Shown here piece after piece: positions 1 to 6,466 of a stretch of DNA of 8,318 bases (position 1 is its first letter; each line of letters starts with the position of its first letter). The translations under genes and the position numbers were made by a program. The notes beneath the pieces were generated by a model, which did no database searches, was not told the origin of the DNA, and saw only the letters and a program-made list of their open reading frames with translations. This DNA is from Alphaproteobacteria bacterium (GTDB lineage: Bacteria > Pseudomonadota > Alphaproteobacteria > Rhizobiales > Aestuariivirgaceae): NCBI GenBank assembly GCA_020441605.1, contig JAGRLX010000344.1, positions 1-8,318 on the forward strand, in the 5' to 3' direction.

Positions 1-496
1 CAAGGGCAAGATGTCGGACTTCGGTGTGCAGCTGAAGGCCAAGCAGAAGCTCAAGGGTTACTACGCGAATATTTCCGAGCGTCAGTTCCGCAAACTCTAT
101 GAAGAGTCGCGGCGCATGACGGGCGACTCCTCCGAAAATCTCATCGGCTTGCTGGAGCGCCGTCTCGACGCGGTGGTGTACCGCGCCAAGTTCGTGCCGA
201 CCATGTTTGCCGCCCGCCAGTTCGTCAGCCATGGCCACGTGAAGGTCAATGGCCGCCGCGTGACCATTCCGTCGATCCGCCTCCGTGCCGGCGACCAGAT
301 TGAGCTCTCGGACAAGGCCAAGGAAATGGCCGTTGTGCTCGAGGCCGTTCAACTGGCCGAGCGCGACGTCCCGGATTATGTCGAGGCCAACCACTCTGCC
401 ATGTCGGCCAAGCTGGTGCGGGTGCCGTCGCTATCGGACGTTCCCTATCCGGTGCAGATGGAACCGCATTTCGTGGTCGAATATTACTCGCGCTGA
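1..496 (+). CDS. rpsD: 30S ribosomal protein S4, 5' end outside the window
   Basis: This is the small-subunit ribosomal protein S4, which binds 16S rRNA early in 30S assembly; in some bacteria it also represses translation of its own operon. The reading frame is already open at base 2 (codons for K-G-K precede the ATG at 11), so that ATG is internal. Alphaproteobacterial S4 is about 205 residues; 164 are visible, so roughly 41 N-terminal residues are missing. The conserved S4 block follows: KQKLKGYY, then [12 protein letters not shown], then [20 protein letters not shown]. The S4 RNA-binding fold ([17 protein letters not shown]) comes next, and the protein ends with the family's typical [17 protein letters not shown]. 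The stop is TGA at 494-496, followed 26 bases later by a strong terminator. Identity is clear; the true start is not in view. Confidence 0.97.
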   Translation, partial: KGKMSDFGVQLKAKQKLKGYYANISERQFRKLYEESRRMTGDSSENLIGLLERRLDAVVYRAKFVPTMFAARQFVSHGHVKVNGRRVTIPSIRLRAGDQIELSDKAKEMAVVLEAVQLAERDVPDYVEANHSAMSAKLVRVPSLSDVPYPVQMEPHFVVEYYSR

Positions 497-522
497 TCGT
501 TCGCGCAGCCTCTTTCGAAAGG

Positions 523-554
523 AGCGGCAGGGTTGACCCTGCCGCTTTTGTTTT
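523..554 (+). terminator. Rho-independent terminator of rpsD
   Basis: A perfect 10-bp GC-rich stem (AGCGGCAGGG at 523-532 pairing with CCCTGCCGCT at 537-546) closes a TTGA loop and runs into TTTTGTTTT. This is the classic intrinsic terminator form. It separates rpsD from the chemoreceptor gene and implies the latter has its own promoter. Confidence 0.9.
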
Positions 555-595
555 GACCGGTGCTCAAACTCATCAGCCTCGCGAAAGGTGCCGCC

Positions 596-632
596 ACAAT
601 ATTGTCCGGCAAAGGCGATCAAGTTCCGGACA
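596..632 (+). promoter_or_regulatory. Leader of the MCP gene: palindrome and hairpin before the start codon
   Basis: The 82 bases between the rpsD terminator and the MCP start contain a 10-bp palindrome, ACAATATTGT (596-605). They also contain a 7-bp inverted repeat, TGTCCGG (603-609) with CCGGACA (626-632), separated by 16 nt. The right arm lies 4 nt before the ATG, where a ribosome binding site would be, and no good SD is visible. It could be an operator or an mRNA hairpin that limits translation; both are inference. I could not identify a convincing sigma-70 or sigma-28 promoter. Confidence 0.3.
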
Positions 633-636
633 TTCA

Positions 637-2373
637 ATGCCATATCTGAAATCCCTGTCTTCCGCGGCAAAGATCCAGCTGCTTCAGGCCTTCCTGTGCC
701 TGATCTTGGCGATCATGGTGGCTGGAGCCTATCTGTTTGGCTTGCAACAGACCTCAATCCTCGAACGTGAAGCCGAGCTGGTCGATCGGCAGAATCGCAT
801 CGCATCCCTTGTCGTGGGCGTAAAGGATGTGCAGATCGCAGTAATCCAGGTCCAGCAATGGCTCACTGACATATCGGCGACGCGTGGGCTAGATGGACTC
901 AACGACGGCTTTGACAAGGCGAGCATGAACGCAGATGCCTTCCGCAAGGTGGCGATGCGACTGGTGGAGGACAGCACTGCGCTGGGACTTTCCGATATTG
1001 CCAAAGTCCTCACTGAAGCAATCGATCATTTCGAGCCCTATTATGCAACGGGACTGCAGATGGCGGAGCGCTATGTCTCCGAGGGACCCTCTGGCGGAAA
1101 TCGCCTCATGGCTGACTTCGACTCGGTGGCGGCACGCATCACGGGCGATCTCGACAAACTGATTGGCCTGGCGCTGACCCATTCGCAATCCGCCCAGTCC
1201 GAGGCGTTGGACCTGCAGACGGATACCTCTTCATTCCGCTTCACTTTGCTGCTTTTGGGCGTCGTCGCGCTCGGCGTGGGCGTGGGGTCGATCTTCATCA
1301 CCCGTCGCCTGGACGCACAGGCCCAGACGGAAAAGCATCGGTCGGAGGCTCTGGAGGCAGAAAGCAAGCGCATGGAGCAGGCCGAACAGGCGCGGCTCCG
1401 GGAGATGGAGGCGGTCCGACAGCAGGAAGCCGCAGAAAAGGCCCGCATTGCCAGTCTGATCATCGGAGAACTTGGTGGCGGCCTTGCAAATCTTGCCAAA
1501 GGAAATCTTCAATACCGCATCAGCAGTATCTTTCCGCAGGACTTCGACCATCTGCGGCAGGCCTTCAATCGCTCCGCCGAGGCTCTCGCCAGCACCCTTC
1601 TGCATGTGAAGGCGGGCGCTGCCGGCATTCGGTCGGGTAGCGGAGAAATCGCCGTTGCCTCCGACGATCTCGCGCGGCGAACCGAGACGCAGGCCGCGAG
1701 CTTGGAGGAGACGGCGGCTGCCATGTCGCAAATCGCGGCCATGCTCAGAAAGACGGCGGATGGTGCTGCCAAGACCCGCGAGGTCGTGCTGGCCGCGAAA
1801 TCGGATGCGGATGACGGCGGTGAAGTCGTCGGCCGGGCGGTCGCCGCGATGACCAATATCGAGAAGTCGTCGAACCAGATCCATCAGATCATCGGTGTGA
1901 TTGACGAGATTGCCTTCCAGACCAATCTCCTGGCGCTGAATGCCGGCGTGGAGGCCGCGCGGGCCGGCGAGACTGGCCGAGGGTTTGCCGTGGTGGCCTC
2001 GGAAGTCAGAGCGTTGGCACAACGATCGGCCGATGCGGCCAAGGAGATCAAGCAACTGCTGACCATGTCCCGCGGTCAGGTCGAGCATGGTGTGGCGCTG
2101 GTGTCGGAGACTGGTATCGCGCTCGGCCGTATCGTGGAGCGGATTGCCACGATCGCTTCGGCCATCACCGAGATCGCCAGCAATGTGGAACAGCAGAGTG
2201 CCGGCCTGCGGGAGGTCAACATAGCCATCGACAGCCTCGACCAGGTCACCCAGCAGAATGCCGCAATGGTGGAACAGGCAAATGCCGCGACGCGCAGCTT
2301 GTCGGACCAGTCCATGTCCCTCACCGAACTGGTTGGCAGATTCGCGACCGAGCCTGTCTCCGACGCGGCCTGA
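637..2373 (+). CDS. Methyl-accepting chemotaxis protein (transmembrane chemoreceptor)
   Basis: Inner-membrane chemoreceptor that would signal through CheW/CheA to the flagellar motor. From ATG 637 it has 578 residues: TM1 at about 13-35, a helical periplasmic region to ~200, TM2 at ~202-222 (LLLLGVVALGVGVGSIFI), a charged coiled coil at ~228-270, and a HAMP-like stretch at ~274-325. The cytoplasmic signalling hairpin follows, with the near-invariant tip around 423-449 (EIAFQTNLLALNAGVEAARA, then GRGFAVVASEVR). Likely methylation helices flank it (TQAASLEETAAAMSQ; QQNAAMVEQANAAT). The end lacks a CheR-docking NWETF-type pentapeptide. The periplasmic motif QVQQWLTDISATRG (~71-84) resembles other MCPs I recall, but I cannot name its ligand. 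The frame is open upstream to a TTG at 553, but that lies inside the terminator, so 637 is preferred even though its SD is poor. No che genes are nearby. Confidence 0.93.
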   Translation: MPYLKSLSSAAKIQLLQAFLCLILAIMVAGAYLFGLQQTSILEREAELVDRQNRIASLVVGVKDVQIAVIQVQQWLTDISATRGLDGLNDGFDKASMNADAFRKVAMRLVEDSTALGLSDIAKVLTEAIDHFEPYYATGLQMAERYVSEGPSGGNRLMADFDSVAARITGDLDKLIGLALTHSQSAQSEALDLQTDTSSFRFTLLLLGVVALGVGVGSIFITRRLDAQAQTEKHRSEALEAESKRMEQAEQARLREMEAVRQQEAAEKARIASLIIGELGGGLANLAKGNLQYRISSIFPQDFDHLRQAFNRSAEALASTLLHVKAGAAGIRSGSGEIAVASDDLARRTETQAASLEETAAAMSQIAAMLRKTADGAAKTREVVLAAKSDADDGGEVVGRAVAAMTNIEKSSNQIHQIIGVIDEIAFQTNLLALNAGVEAARAGETGRGFAVVASEVRALAQRSADAAKEIKQLLTMSRGQVEHGVALVSETGIALGRIVERIATIASAITEIASNVEQQSAGLREVNIAIDSLDQVTQQNAAMVEQANAATRSLSDQSMSLTELVGRFATEPVSDAA

Positions 2374-2380
2374 CTGATGA

Positions 2381-2410
2381 GCGGCCCGCTGGCCGCGAGC
2401 CACTTCTGGC
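2381..2410. terminator. Possible weak hairpins between MCP and usg stops
   Basis: Two short hairpins lie in the 62 bases between the convergent MCP and usg stop codons: GCGGCC-cgct-GGCCGC (2381-2396) and GCCA-cttc-TGGC (2399-2410). Neither strand shows a T-run afterwards, so intrinsic termination is doubtful. They may only slow polymerase between convergent genes. Confidence 0.25.
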
Positions 2411-2435
2411 TAAGTCAACGAAGCTTGTTGAGGGC

Positions 2436-2705
2436 TCAATGCAGCCGCCACTCGTCATTTACGTGGCGCAGACTCACCGGTCCTATGATGTGGCTGTGGG
2501 CGACCCGGACCTCGGCCAGTGGCCCATCGAGGTTGCGCGACCAGAAGTCGAGAAATTTGATCAGCCGAGGAAACCTGGGCGCGAGATCATAGTCCTGCCA
2601 GATGTAAGTTTGCAGGATGTCTCGGAAGTCGGGCATGCGGTACATGATTTCCGCTGTGGTCAAACTCCAGCCTTCGAACTGACATGCAAAGTCTCTATCG
2701 CCCAT
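2436..2705 (-). CDS. usg: Usg-family protein
   Basis: An 89-residue protein of the Usg family, small alphaproteobacterial proteins named after an ORF beside tryptophan genes; their biochemical role is not established. The family signature is clear: LTTAEIMYRMPD (15-26), YIWQDYDLAPRFP (34-46), FLDFW (51-55), GPL (61-63), then VRVAH and a closing WRLH. Length is normal and no signal peptide or TM segment is seen, so it should be cytoplasmic. The ATG start (2703-2705) is fixed by a strong SD (AGGAGG, complement of 2713-2718) 7 nt upstream. It is monocistronic here: the next upstream minus-strand gene ends more than 230 bp away, and the MCP gene converges on its 3' end. No trp genes are in view, so the usual association is absent or lies elsewhere. 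Confidence 0.88.
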   Translation of the reverse strand: MGDRDFACQFEGWSLTTAEIMYRMPDFRDILQTYIWQDYDLAPRFPRLIKFLDFWSRNLDGPLAEVRVAHSHIIGPVSLRHVNDEWRLH

Positions 2706-2712
2706 GACGTTC

Positions 2713-2718
2713 CCTCCT
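2713..2718 (-). promoter_or_regulatory. Strong ribosome binding site of usg
   Basis: The plus strand reads CCTCCT here, giving AGGAGG in the mRNA, 7 nt before the usg ATG. It is the best SD match in the window and argues for efficient usg translation and for this start. Confidence 0.85.
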
Positions 2719-2739
2719 GATCCGATGAGCAGTTCGTAG

Positions 2740-2769
2740 ATCTTGGCAACGGATCGATTGTCACGTCAA
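2740..2769 (-). promoter_or_regulatory. Candidate sigma-70 promoter for usg
   Basis: On the minus strand, TTGACG (2764-2769, preceded by C as in the rhizobial CTTGAC consensus) stands 18 nt from CAAGAT (2740-2745), a 3-of-6 match to the -10 box. Transcription would start some 25-30 nt upstream of the usg ATG. An AT-rich stretch with paired TTAA boxes lies just upstream (about 2776-2803). Only the -35 box is convincing. Confidence 0.35.
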
Positions 2770-2942
2770 GTGCATGAAAGAATAATTAACGTTTTAACTC
2801 AATAGGTTAGCAGCCCGTCCCGATGAGTGCTGCTAGAGTATCTTGGGCCAAAGTCTGTAGCGGTTTGGCGATCGGAGCATGCTCGAACTGTTGACCTGGC
2901 GCGGATTCGCTTTGCCGTGCGATACCGTGCGGCTGGACCGCG
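2770..2942. other. Intergenic stretch without a recognisable gene
   Basis: Apart from the candidate usg promoter, the bases between usg and the 65-codon frame at 2943 show no supportable gene on either strand. There is an AT-rich patch (about 2776-2806). There is also a short CCGTGC-gata-CCGTGC direct repeat (2915-2930) set inside GCGCGG/CCGCGC arms (2899-2904 and 2938-2943). The latter could fold downstream of the transporter operon but lacks a T-run. Confidence 0.5.
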
Positions 2943-3140
2943 CTAGGGGGTCAGAAAGTTGGCTGACTTGGCATCTGCGAAGGCGAAACTTCCGCTGATT
3001 GTTGGACTTACTGGCAGGTCGCGATAGGTGCCGATCGCACCTTGGCGCATGAGGCGGCCCGCGAGGCAGGGTACGTCGCCGGTCACCACCCAGCTGAAGC
3101 CAATAGCCGCTTGCCTGACCGGCCGGGCCTCCGCCGCCAT
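2943..3140 (-). CDS. Possible 65-residue hypothetical protein coupled to the transporter gene
   Basis: A 65-codon frame opens at an ATG that shares its A with the TGA stop of the fused transporter gene (TGATG at 3138-3142) and closes at TAG (2943-2945). Counting by hand, 47 of 65 codons end in G or C (72%), against about 58% GC at second positions. That is the direction expected of coding DNA in a GC-rich genome. The C-terminal half (GTYRDLPVSP, then FADAKSANFLTP) looks protein-like, but I recognise no family, signal peptide or membrane helix. No separate SD is evident, so expression would depend on re-initiation by ribosomes leaving the transporter gene. It could equally be chance open frame or the remnant of a decayed gene. 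Confidence 0.3.
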   Translation of the reverse strand: MAAEARPVRQAAIGFSWVVTGDVPCLAGRLMRQGAIGTYRDLPVSPTISGSFAFADAKSANFLTP

Positions 3141-4951
3141 CAGCCGCGCTGGCCAGCCGTGTTTTGGTTGGGCGAATGTAGCGATTTTTGCAGCAGGGGT
3201 CCGAACTGGGCAATCGCTACACCGGCGATGATAAGGGCGCCGCCGGCCAGCAGAGGCCATGTGAGCTGTTCGCCAAGCAGGACGATGCCGCCGATGGCTG
3301 CCACGATGGGCTGCACGTAGAGGAAAATGCCCGCAATCGCGCTTTCCATGTAGCCAAGGGCGTAGTTCCAGGCCGTGGTGGCGAGGAATGTGCCGAAGAT
3401 CACCACGAAGCCGACCGACAGCCAGGCAGTCGGCCCCATGCCGGCAATTATCTGGGGCATGTCGGGGGTCACGAAAATGGCCATGGGCAGAGCCGAGATG
3501 CCGAGCGCCAGGCAGGCAACTTCAAAAGACCCATACTTCAGTGAAACAGGCCGGATCACGACGGTGTAGATGCCCCAGCCCATGGTGCTCAGGGTCACCA
3601 TGATCAGGCCCATGAGGCCGACGTCGGCATTCGGAATCAGAGAGCTGCCCAGCATGAGGGCAGCGGTTCCAAACATGGCGAAAGCGATGCCGGCAATGAG
3701 CCAGGCCGTCAGCCGCTCACCTGCCAGAAGCACCGCAAACAGGGCAATAAAAACGGGTTCCAGCCCGAAAAGAAGTCCGGTCCAACTCGCTGGCACCGTC
3801 TTCATGCCGAAGGCCGCGAGCACCTGGTAGCCAACATTGCCGCCGAAGGCCGCGATGGTGATTCGTAGCCAGTCGCGGGCTTCGATCCTCCGTACACCGA
3901 TGAACAGGAGAACGACGATCGCAACCAGTCCGGCGGGATAGAGACGCAGTACCATCGCGGCCTGGGGCGAGAGCTCGAGAATCAAGTAGCGCATGGCCAC
4001 CGGAATGAGACCCCACATTGTGACCGCGAAAATGATGGCGGCGAAGGCCATGGTCTGGCGATTGCCACCAAGGTGTAGCATCGGCCCGAACTGGGTGATG
4101 GCGACTCCGGCGAGAATCAGCGCGCCGCCTGCGAGCAGGCTGGGCGTTATGGACTCGCCGAGCATCACGGCTCCCGCGATCACCCCGATCACCGGCACCA
4201 GATAGAGGAAGGCACCGGAAGCCGCGGCAGGCAGGCGCGCTGCCCCGAAGTTCCAGGTCAGTGTGGCGACGATCGTGGACAGCAGACCCACGTAACCCAT
4301 GGCAAACCAGCTATCGACAGGCATCGCCGCGACCGTATCCAGGGTCGACGGGCTGGCGAGCAGGGGCAGCATGATCACTGTGGCCAATGACATGGAGGTG
4401 GCGGTGATGCTGTAGGTGCCGTATTTGCGGATCAGCGGTTTGGCACCAACCACATAGACAGCCCAGGCCACGCCGCACAGAAAGACATAGATCACCCCAA
4501 GCAGGATATCGGACGAGCCGCCACTCAAGTTGACATCGGGCCAGACCAATAGGGCTGTCCCGCAGAAGCCGGCGCAAAGCCCAGCCATCGCGGCAAGCGA
4601 CAGCCGTTCGCCCGCCGCTGCCGCCGCGGCGACGGCAATCAGCAGGGGCTGTGTCCCAATGACGAGGCTTCCAACACTGGCTGTCACGAGCTCGAAGCCG
4701 AAAGCCGCGCCAAGATTGTAACCGGCCATGCCTACGCTTGAAATCAACAGCAGACGCGGCCAATCGCGTCGTTCGATGCGCCAGCCGCCGAAGAGACCCA
4801 GTCCAATGACCGACAGGACGGTGACGAAGGTGTACCTGATCGCCAGGTGATCGCTGGGGCCTAATTCAACCGAAAGCTTGCGAAAGAATACCGGCACGAT
4901 TCCCCACACGATCACGGTGAACAGCAGGGCTGCGATGGCACGGAATTCCAT
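3140..4951 (-). CDS. Tandem fusion of two EamA/DMT-family transporters
   Basis: A 603-residue integral membrane protein, twice the usual ~300 for a DMT (drug/metabolite transporter) exporter. It reads as four EamA repeats (about 5-138, 150-288, 302-435, 447-584), predicted 20 TM helices. Each half ends alike: FLYLVPVIGV, LGES, LLAGGALILAGVAITQFGPM in unit 1; FLYVQPIVAA, LGEQ, LLAGGALIIAGVAIAQFGPL in unit 2. Glutamates in the GERL and LGE motifs are kept in both halves (E115, E266, E412, E561). The linker is only ~15 residues, and Met301 (ATG at 4049-4051) sits where a separate second protein would begin, but no good SD precedes it. An even TM number lets both halves keep the same orientation. 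The start lies 3 bases after the stop of the upstream DMT gene, implying translational coupling. Substrate is unknown; DMT members export amino acids, metabolites or drugs. Confidence 0.9.
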   Translation of the reverse strand: MEFRAIAALLFTVIVWGIVPVFFRKLSVELGPSDHLAIRYTFVTVLSVIGLGLFGGWRIERRDWPRLLLISSVGMAGYNLGAAFGFELVTASVGSLVIGTQPLLIAVAAAAAAGERLSLAAMAGLCAGFCGTALLVWPDVNLSGGSSDILLGVIYVFLCGVAWAVYVVGAKPLIRKYGTYSITATSMSLATVIMLPLLASPSTLDTVAAMPVDSWFAMGYVGLLSTIVATLTWNFGAARLPAAASGAFLYLVPVIGVIAGAVMLGESITPSLLAGGALILAGVAITQFGPMLHLGGNRQTMAFAAIIFAVTMWGLIPVAMRYLILELSPQAAMVLRLYPAGLVAIVVLLFIGVRRIEARDWLRITIAAFGGNVGYQVLAAFGMKTVPASWTGLLFGLEPVFIALFAVLLAGERLTAWLIAGIAFAMFGTAALMLGSSLIPNADVGLMGLIMVTLSTMGWGIYTVVIRPVSLKYGSFEVACLALGISALPMAIFVTPDMPQIIAGMGPTAWLSVGFVVIFGTFLATTAWNYALGYMESAIAGIFLYVQPIVAAIGGIVLLGEQLTWPLLAGGALIIAGVAIAQFGPLLQKSLHSPNQNTAGQRG

Positions 4952-4954
4952 GGA

Positions 4955-5851
4955 TTACCGCCGCCCGCGCAGGATAGGTCCGAATTGAGCTGCTGCAACT
5001 CCGGCCAGCATCAAGGCGCCACCCATCACGATATTGATGGTAACCGGTTCGGCCAGGACGAGCGCGCCGCAGATTACCGCCACTACTGGAATGAGATAGA
5101 GGAAAGTTCCGGCGGCGCTGCCTGACAACTGCTTGGTGCCATAGTTCCACATCAGTGTCCCGGCCAGGCCGGAACCCAGGACGAGATAGACGAGTTCCGC
5201 CCACTGACTTGGGTTGAGGCGTATGGCGAGAGCAGTCAGCGGCTCGCTTGCCGCAGCGATCAACATGGGGGCCGCGACCAGCATCGTTATGGCCGTAACG
5301 GTGAAACTGTCATGACGCTCGAGCAGCGGCTTCAGCAGGATGGTGTAGATGGCCCAGCATAGGCAGCAGATTAACAAGTAGACCACGCCCTTGAGCGAGA
5401 CCGTGTTCGGGGAGGCCGCAGCAAGATCCTGCCAGAACAACACCACCGCCCCCAGGCAGGCCGCGGCCACCCCGATGAAGACGTAGCGTGTGAGTTTCTC
5501 GCCGAGGAGGAGGGCGGCCAGAATCGCGATCATCAAGGGTTCGACCATGGTGACGATCGTGCCTAGGCCGGCGGGCACCAGGGCGAACCCGGCATTCACG
5601 AACCAGTTATAGCCGCCCATGCCGGCCAGACCCGCCACCAGGAAACGCAACCAGTCGGCGGCAGGAATGCGCCAAGTGCCGAGATAGATCAGCCCGACCA
5701 CATTGATGACGCTCAGCAGGATGTAGCGCAAGGCGAGGGAGTTTTCGGGGGAGAGCGAGAGCGCCAGGGTGCGCATGAATACCGCCGCCGATCCCCAGAA
5801 GAACATGGTGAGCAGCAGCGCAAGTATGGCACGTGTCTTCAGGTTGAACAT
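4955..5851 (-). CDS. EamA/DMT-family transporter, single unit
   Basis: A 298-residue inner-membrane transporter of the drug/metabolite transporter superfamily, of normal length, with ten predicted TM helices in two EamA repeats (about 8-141 and 153-291). Landmarks are FFWGSAAVFMR (17-27), GGYNWFVNAGF (79-89), LLLGEKLT (114-121), MWNYGTKQL (234-242), FLYLIPVVAV (250-259) and AGVAAAQFGPIL (283-294). The last three match both halves of the downstream fusion, so the three modules are close paralogs. The ATG (5849-5851) is the only sensible start because an in-frame TGA lies upstream with no other start codon between. No SD is visible; an 11-bp inverted repeat occupies that position and includes the A of the ATG. 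It heads the operon with the fused transporter. Substrate cannot be inferred. Confidence 0.92.
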   Translation of the reverse strand: MFNLKTRAILALLLTMFFWGSAAVFMRTLALSLSPENSLALRYILLSVINVVGLIYLGTWRIPAADWLRFLVAGLAGMGGYNWFVNAGFALVPAGLGTIVTMVEPLMIAILAALLLGEKLTRYVFIGVAAACLGAVVLFWQDLAAASPNTVSLKGVVYLLICCLCWAIYTILLKPLLERHDSFTVTAITMLVAAPMLIAAASEPLTALAIRLNPSQWAELVYLVLGSGLAGTLMWNYGTKQLSGSAAGTFLYLIPVVAVICGALVLAEPVTINIVMGGALMLAGVAAAQFGPILRGRR

Positions 5852-5884
5852 CGGGCACCCAGGTCGGCAGACATGGGTGCCCGA
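5851..5884. promoter_or_regulatory. Perfect 11-bp inverted repeat at the head of the transporter operon
   Basis: TCGGGCACCCA (5851-5861) and TGGGTGCCCGA (5874-5884) are exact reverse complements around a 12-nt spacer. The left arm includes the first base of the DMT start codon and fills the space where its SD should be. As DNA it could be an operator for a dimeric repressor placed between divergent genes; as RNA it could be a translation-blocking hairpin. The symmetry is seen directly; the function is inferred. Confidence 0.5.
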
Positions 5885-5902
5885 CGCGGGGCCTCAGGTC
5901 AA

Positions 5903-5925
5903 TGGGGAGCAAGACTTGCCTCCCA
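5903..5925. promoter_or_regulatory. Imperfect palindrome in the divergent intergenic region
   Basis: TGGGGAGCAAG and CTTGCCTCCCA face each other around a single A, with one base out of register. It lies about 25 bp upstream of the TPR gene and 50 bp upstream of the DMT gene, so a protein bound here could act on either. No regulator gene is nearby to suggest which. Confidence 0.25.
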
Positions 5926-5950
5926 TGCTTGGGCCGGGTACCAGATAGCC

Positions 5951-6466
5951 ATGCTTCGGTACTGGATTGCATTGCTTTTTGCGCCCGTTCTGCTCGCCTC
6001 CACTGTGGCGGCGGCGCCGGACGATGACGTGGCGCGCGGCTTGAAGGCGTTGAGCGAACGGGACTTAGTCGAAGCGATGGATGCCTTTACAGCTGCTCTG
6101 GAGGCTGATCCTTCCCATGCTGTCGCTGCCTTCGAGCGCGGGGTCCTGTTGTTGCAGATCGGCGAGGCGGAAAATGCCATTGCCGATCTTACAACGGCAA
6201 TTCTCACAAACCCGGCCAATGGCCGCGCCTACGCCTACCGCGCGGAGGCCAAACTGTTGCTCAAGGACGGCAAGAGCGCGATCGAGGATTTTGACCGGGC
6301 CATTGCCGTGGCGCCCGAGGATTTCGAGGTGCATGTGGTGCGTGCCACATTTCGCCTGAAGATAGGAAATATCGCTGGCGCGCGGGCGGATCTCGAAAAT
6401 GCGAAGGCTGTCGCCGATGGGGCGACAGCCGCGAAGATCAGTGAAATGCTGGAAAGGCTGCCCTGA
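5951..6466 (+). CDS. Exported tetratricopeptide-repeat protein
   Basis: From ATG 5951 this is a 171-residue protein with a signal peptide: MLRYW, a hydrophobic core to ~18, then STVAAA with probable cleavage after residue 22. The remainder is nearly all TPR helices, four repeats at about 26-57, 58-91, 92-125 and 126-157. They show the usual pattern of small residues and ..NP/DP.. turns (ALEADPSHA, AILTNPANG, AIAVAPEDF). TPR domains bind proteins, so a periplasmic scaffold or chaperone role is plausible, but no partner can be named. The frame extends upstream to an ATG at 5873, but that would place 26 polar residues before the signal peptide and overlap the inverted repeat, so 5951 is preferred; its SD is weak. 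It is divergent from the transporter operon and converges with grxD. Confidence 0.85.
   Translation: MLRYWIALLFAPVLLASTVAAAPDDDVARGLKALSERDLVEAMDAFTAALEADPSHAVAAFERGVLLLQIGEAENAIADLTTAILTNPANGRAYAYRAEAKLLLKDGKSAIEDFDRAIAVAPEDFEVHVVRATFRLKIGNIAGARADLENAKAVADGATAAKISEMLERLP

Noticed and set aside
553..636. Upstream TTG start adding 28 residues to the MCP.
   Set aside because: The TTG falls in the T-run of the rpsD terminator, and the extra residues (QTHQPRERCRHNIVRQRR) are unlike an MCP N-terminus before TM1.
1231..2403. A 390-codon open frame on the minus strand opposite the MCP gene.
   Set aside because: It is fully antisense to a clear MCP coding region, resembles no family and is the usual by-product of high-GC coding DNA.
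2776..2803. CtrA-type binding site in the AT-rich patch upstream of usg (TTAACGTTTTAAC).
   Set aside because: The two TTAA boxes are 4 nt apart, not the 7 nt of the CtrA consensus TTAA-N7-TTAA, so the match is only partial.
3042..3320. Plus-strand open frame overlapping the end of the fused transporter.
   Set aside because: It is antisense to the confident transporter frame, and its composition (rich in R, P, A, H) is typical of shadow frames.
4049..4051. A second independent gene starting at Met301 of the fused transporter.
   Set aside because: No stop codon separates the halves and no adequate SD precedes the ATG (nearest GGTGG is 13 nt away). Internal initiation is not excluded, but a fusion is the direct reading.
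5873..5950. Longer start for the TPR protein at 5873.
   Set aside because: It would put 26 residues before a clear signal peptide and begin inside the inverted repeat.
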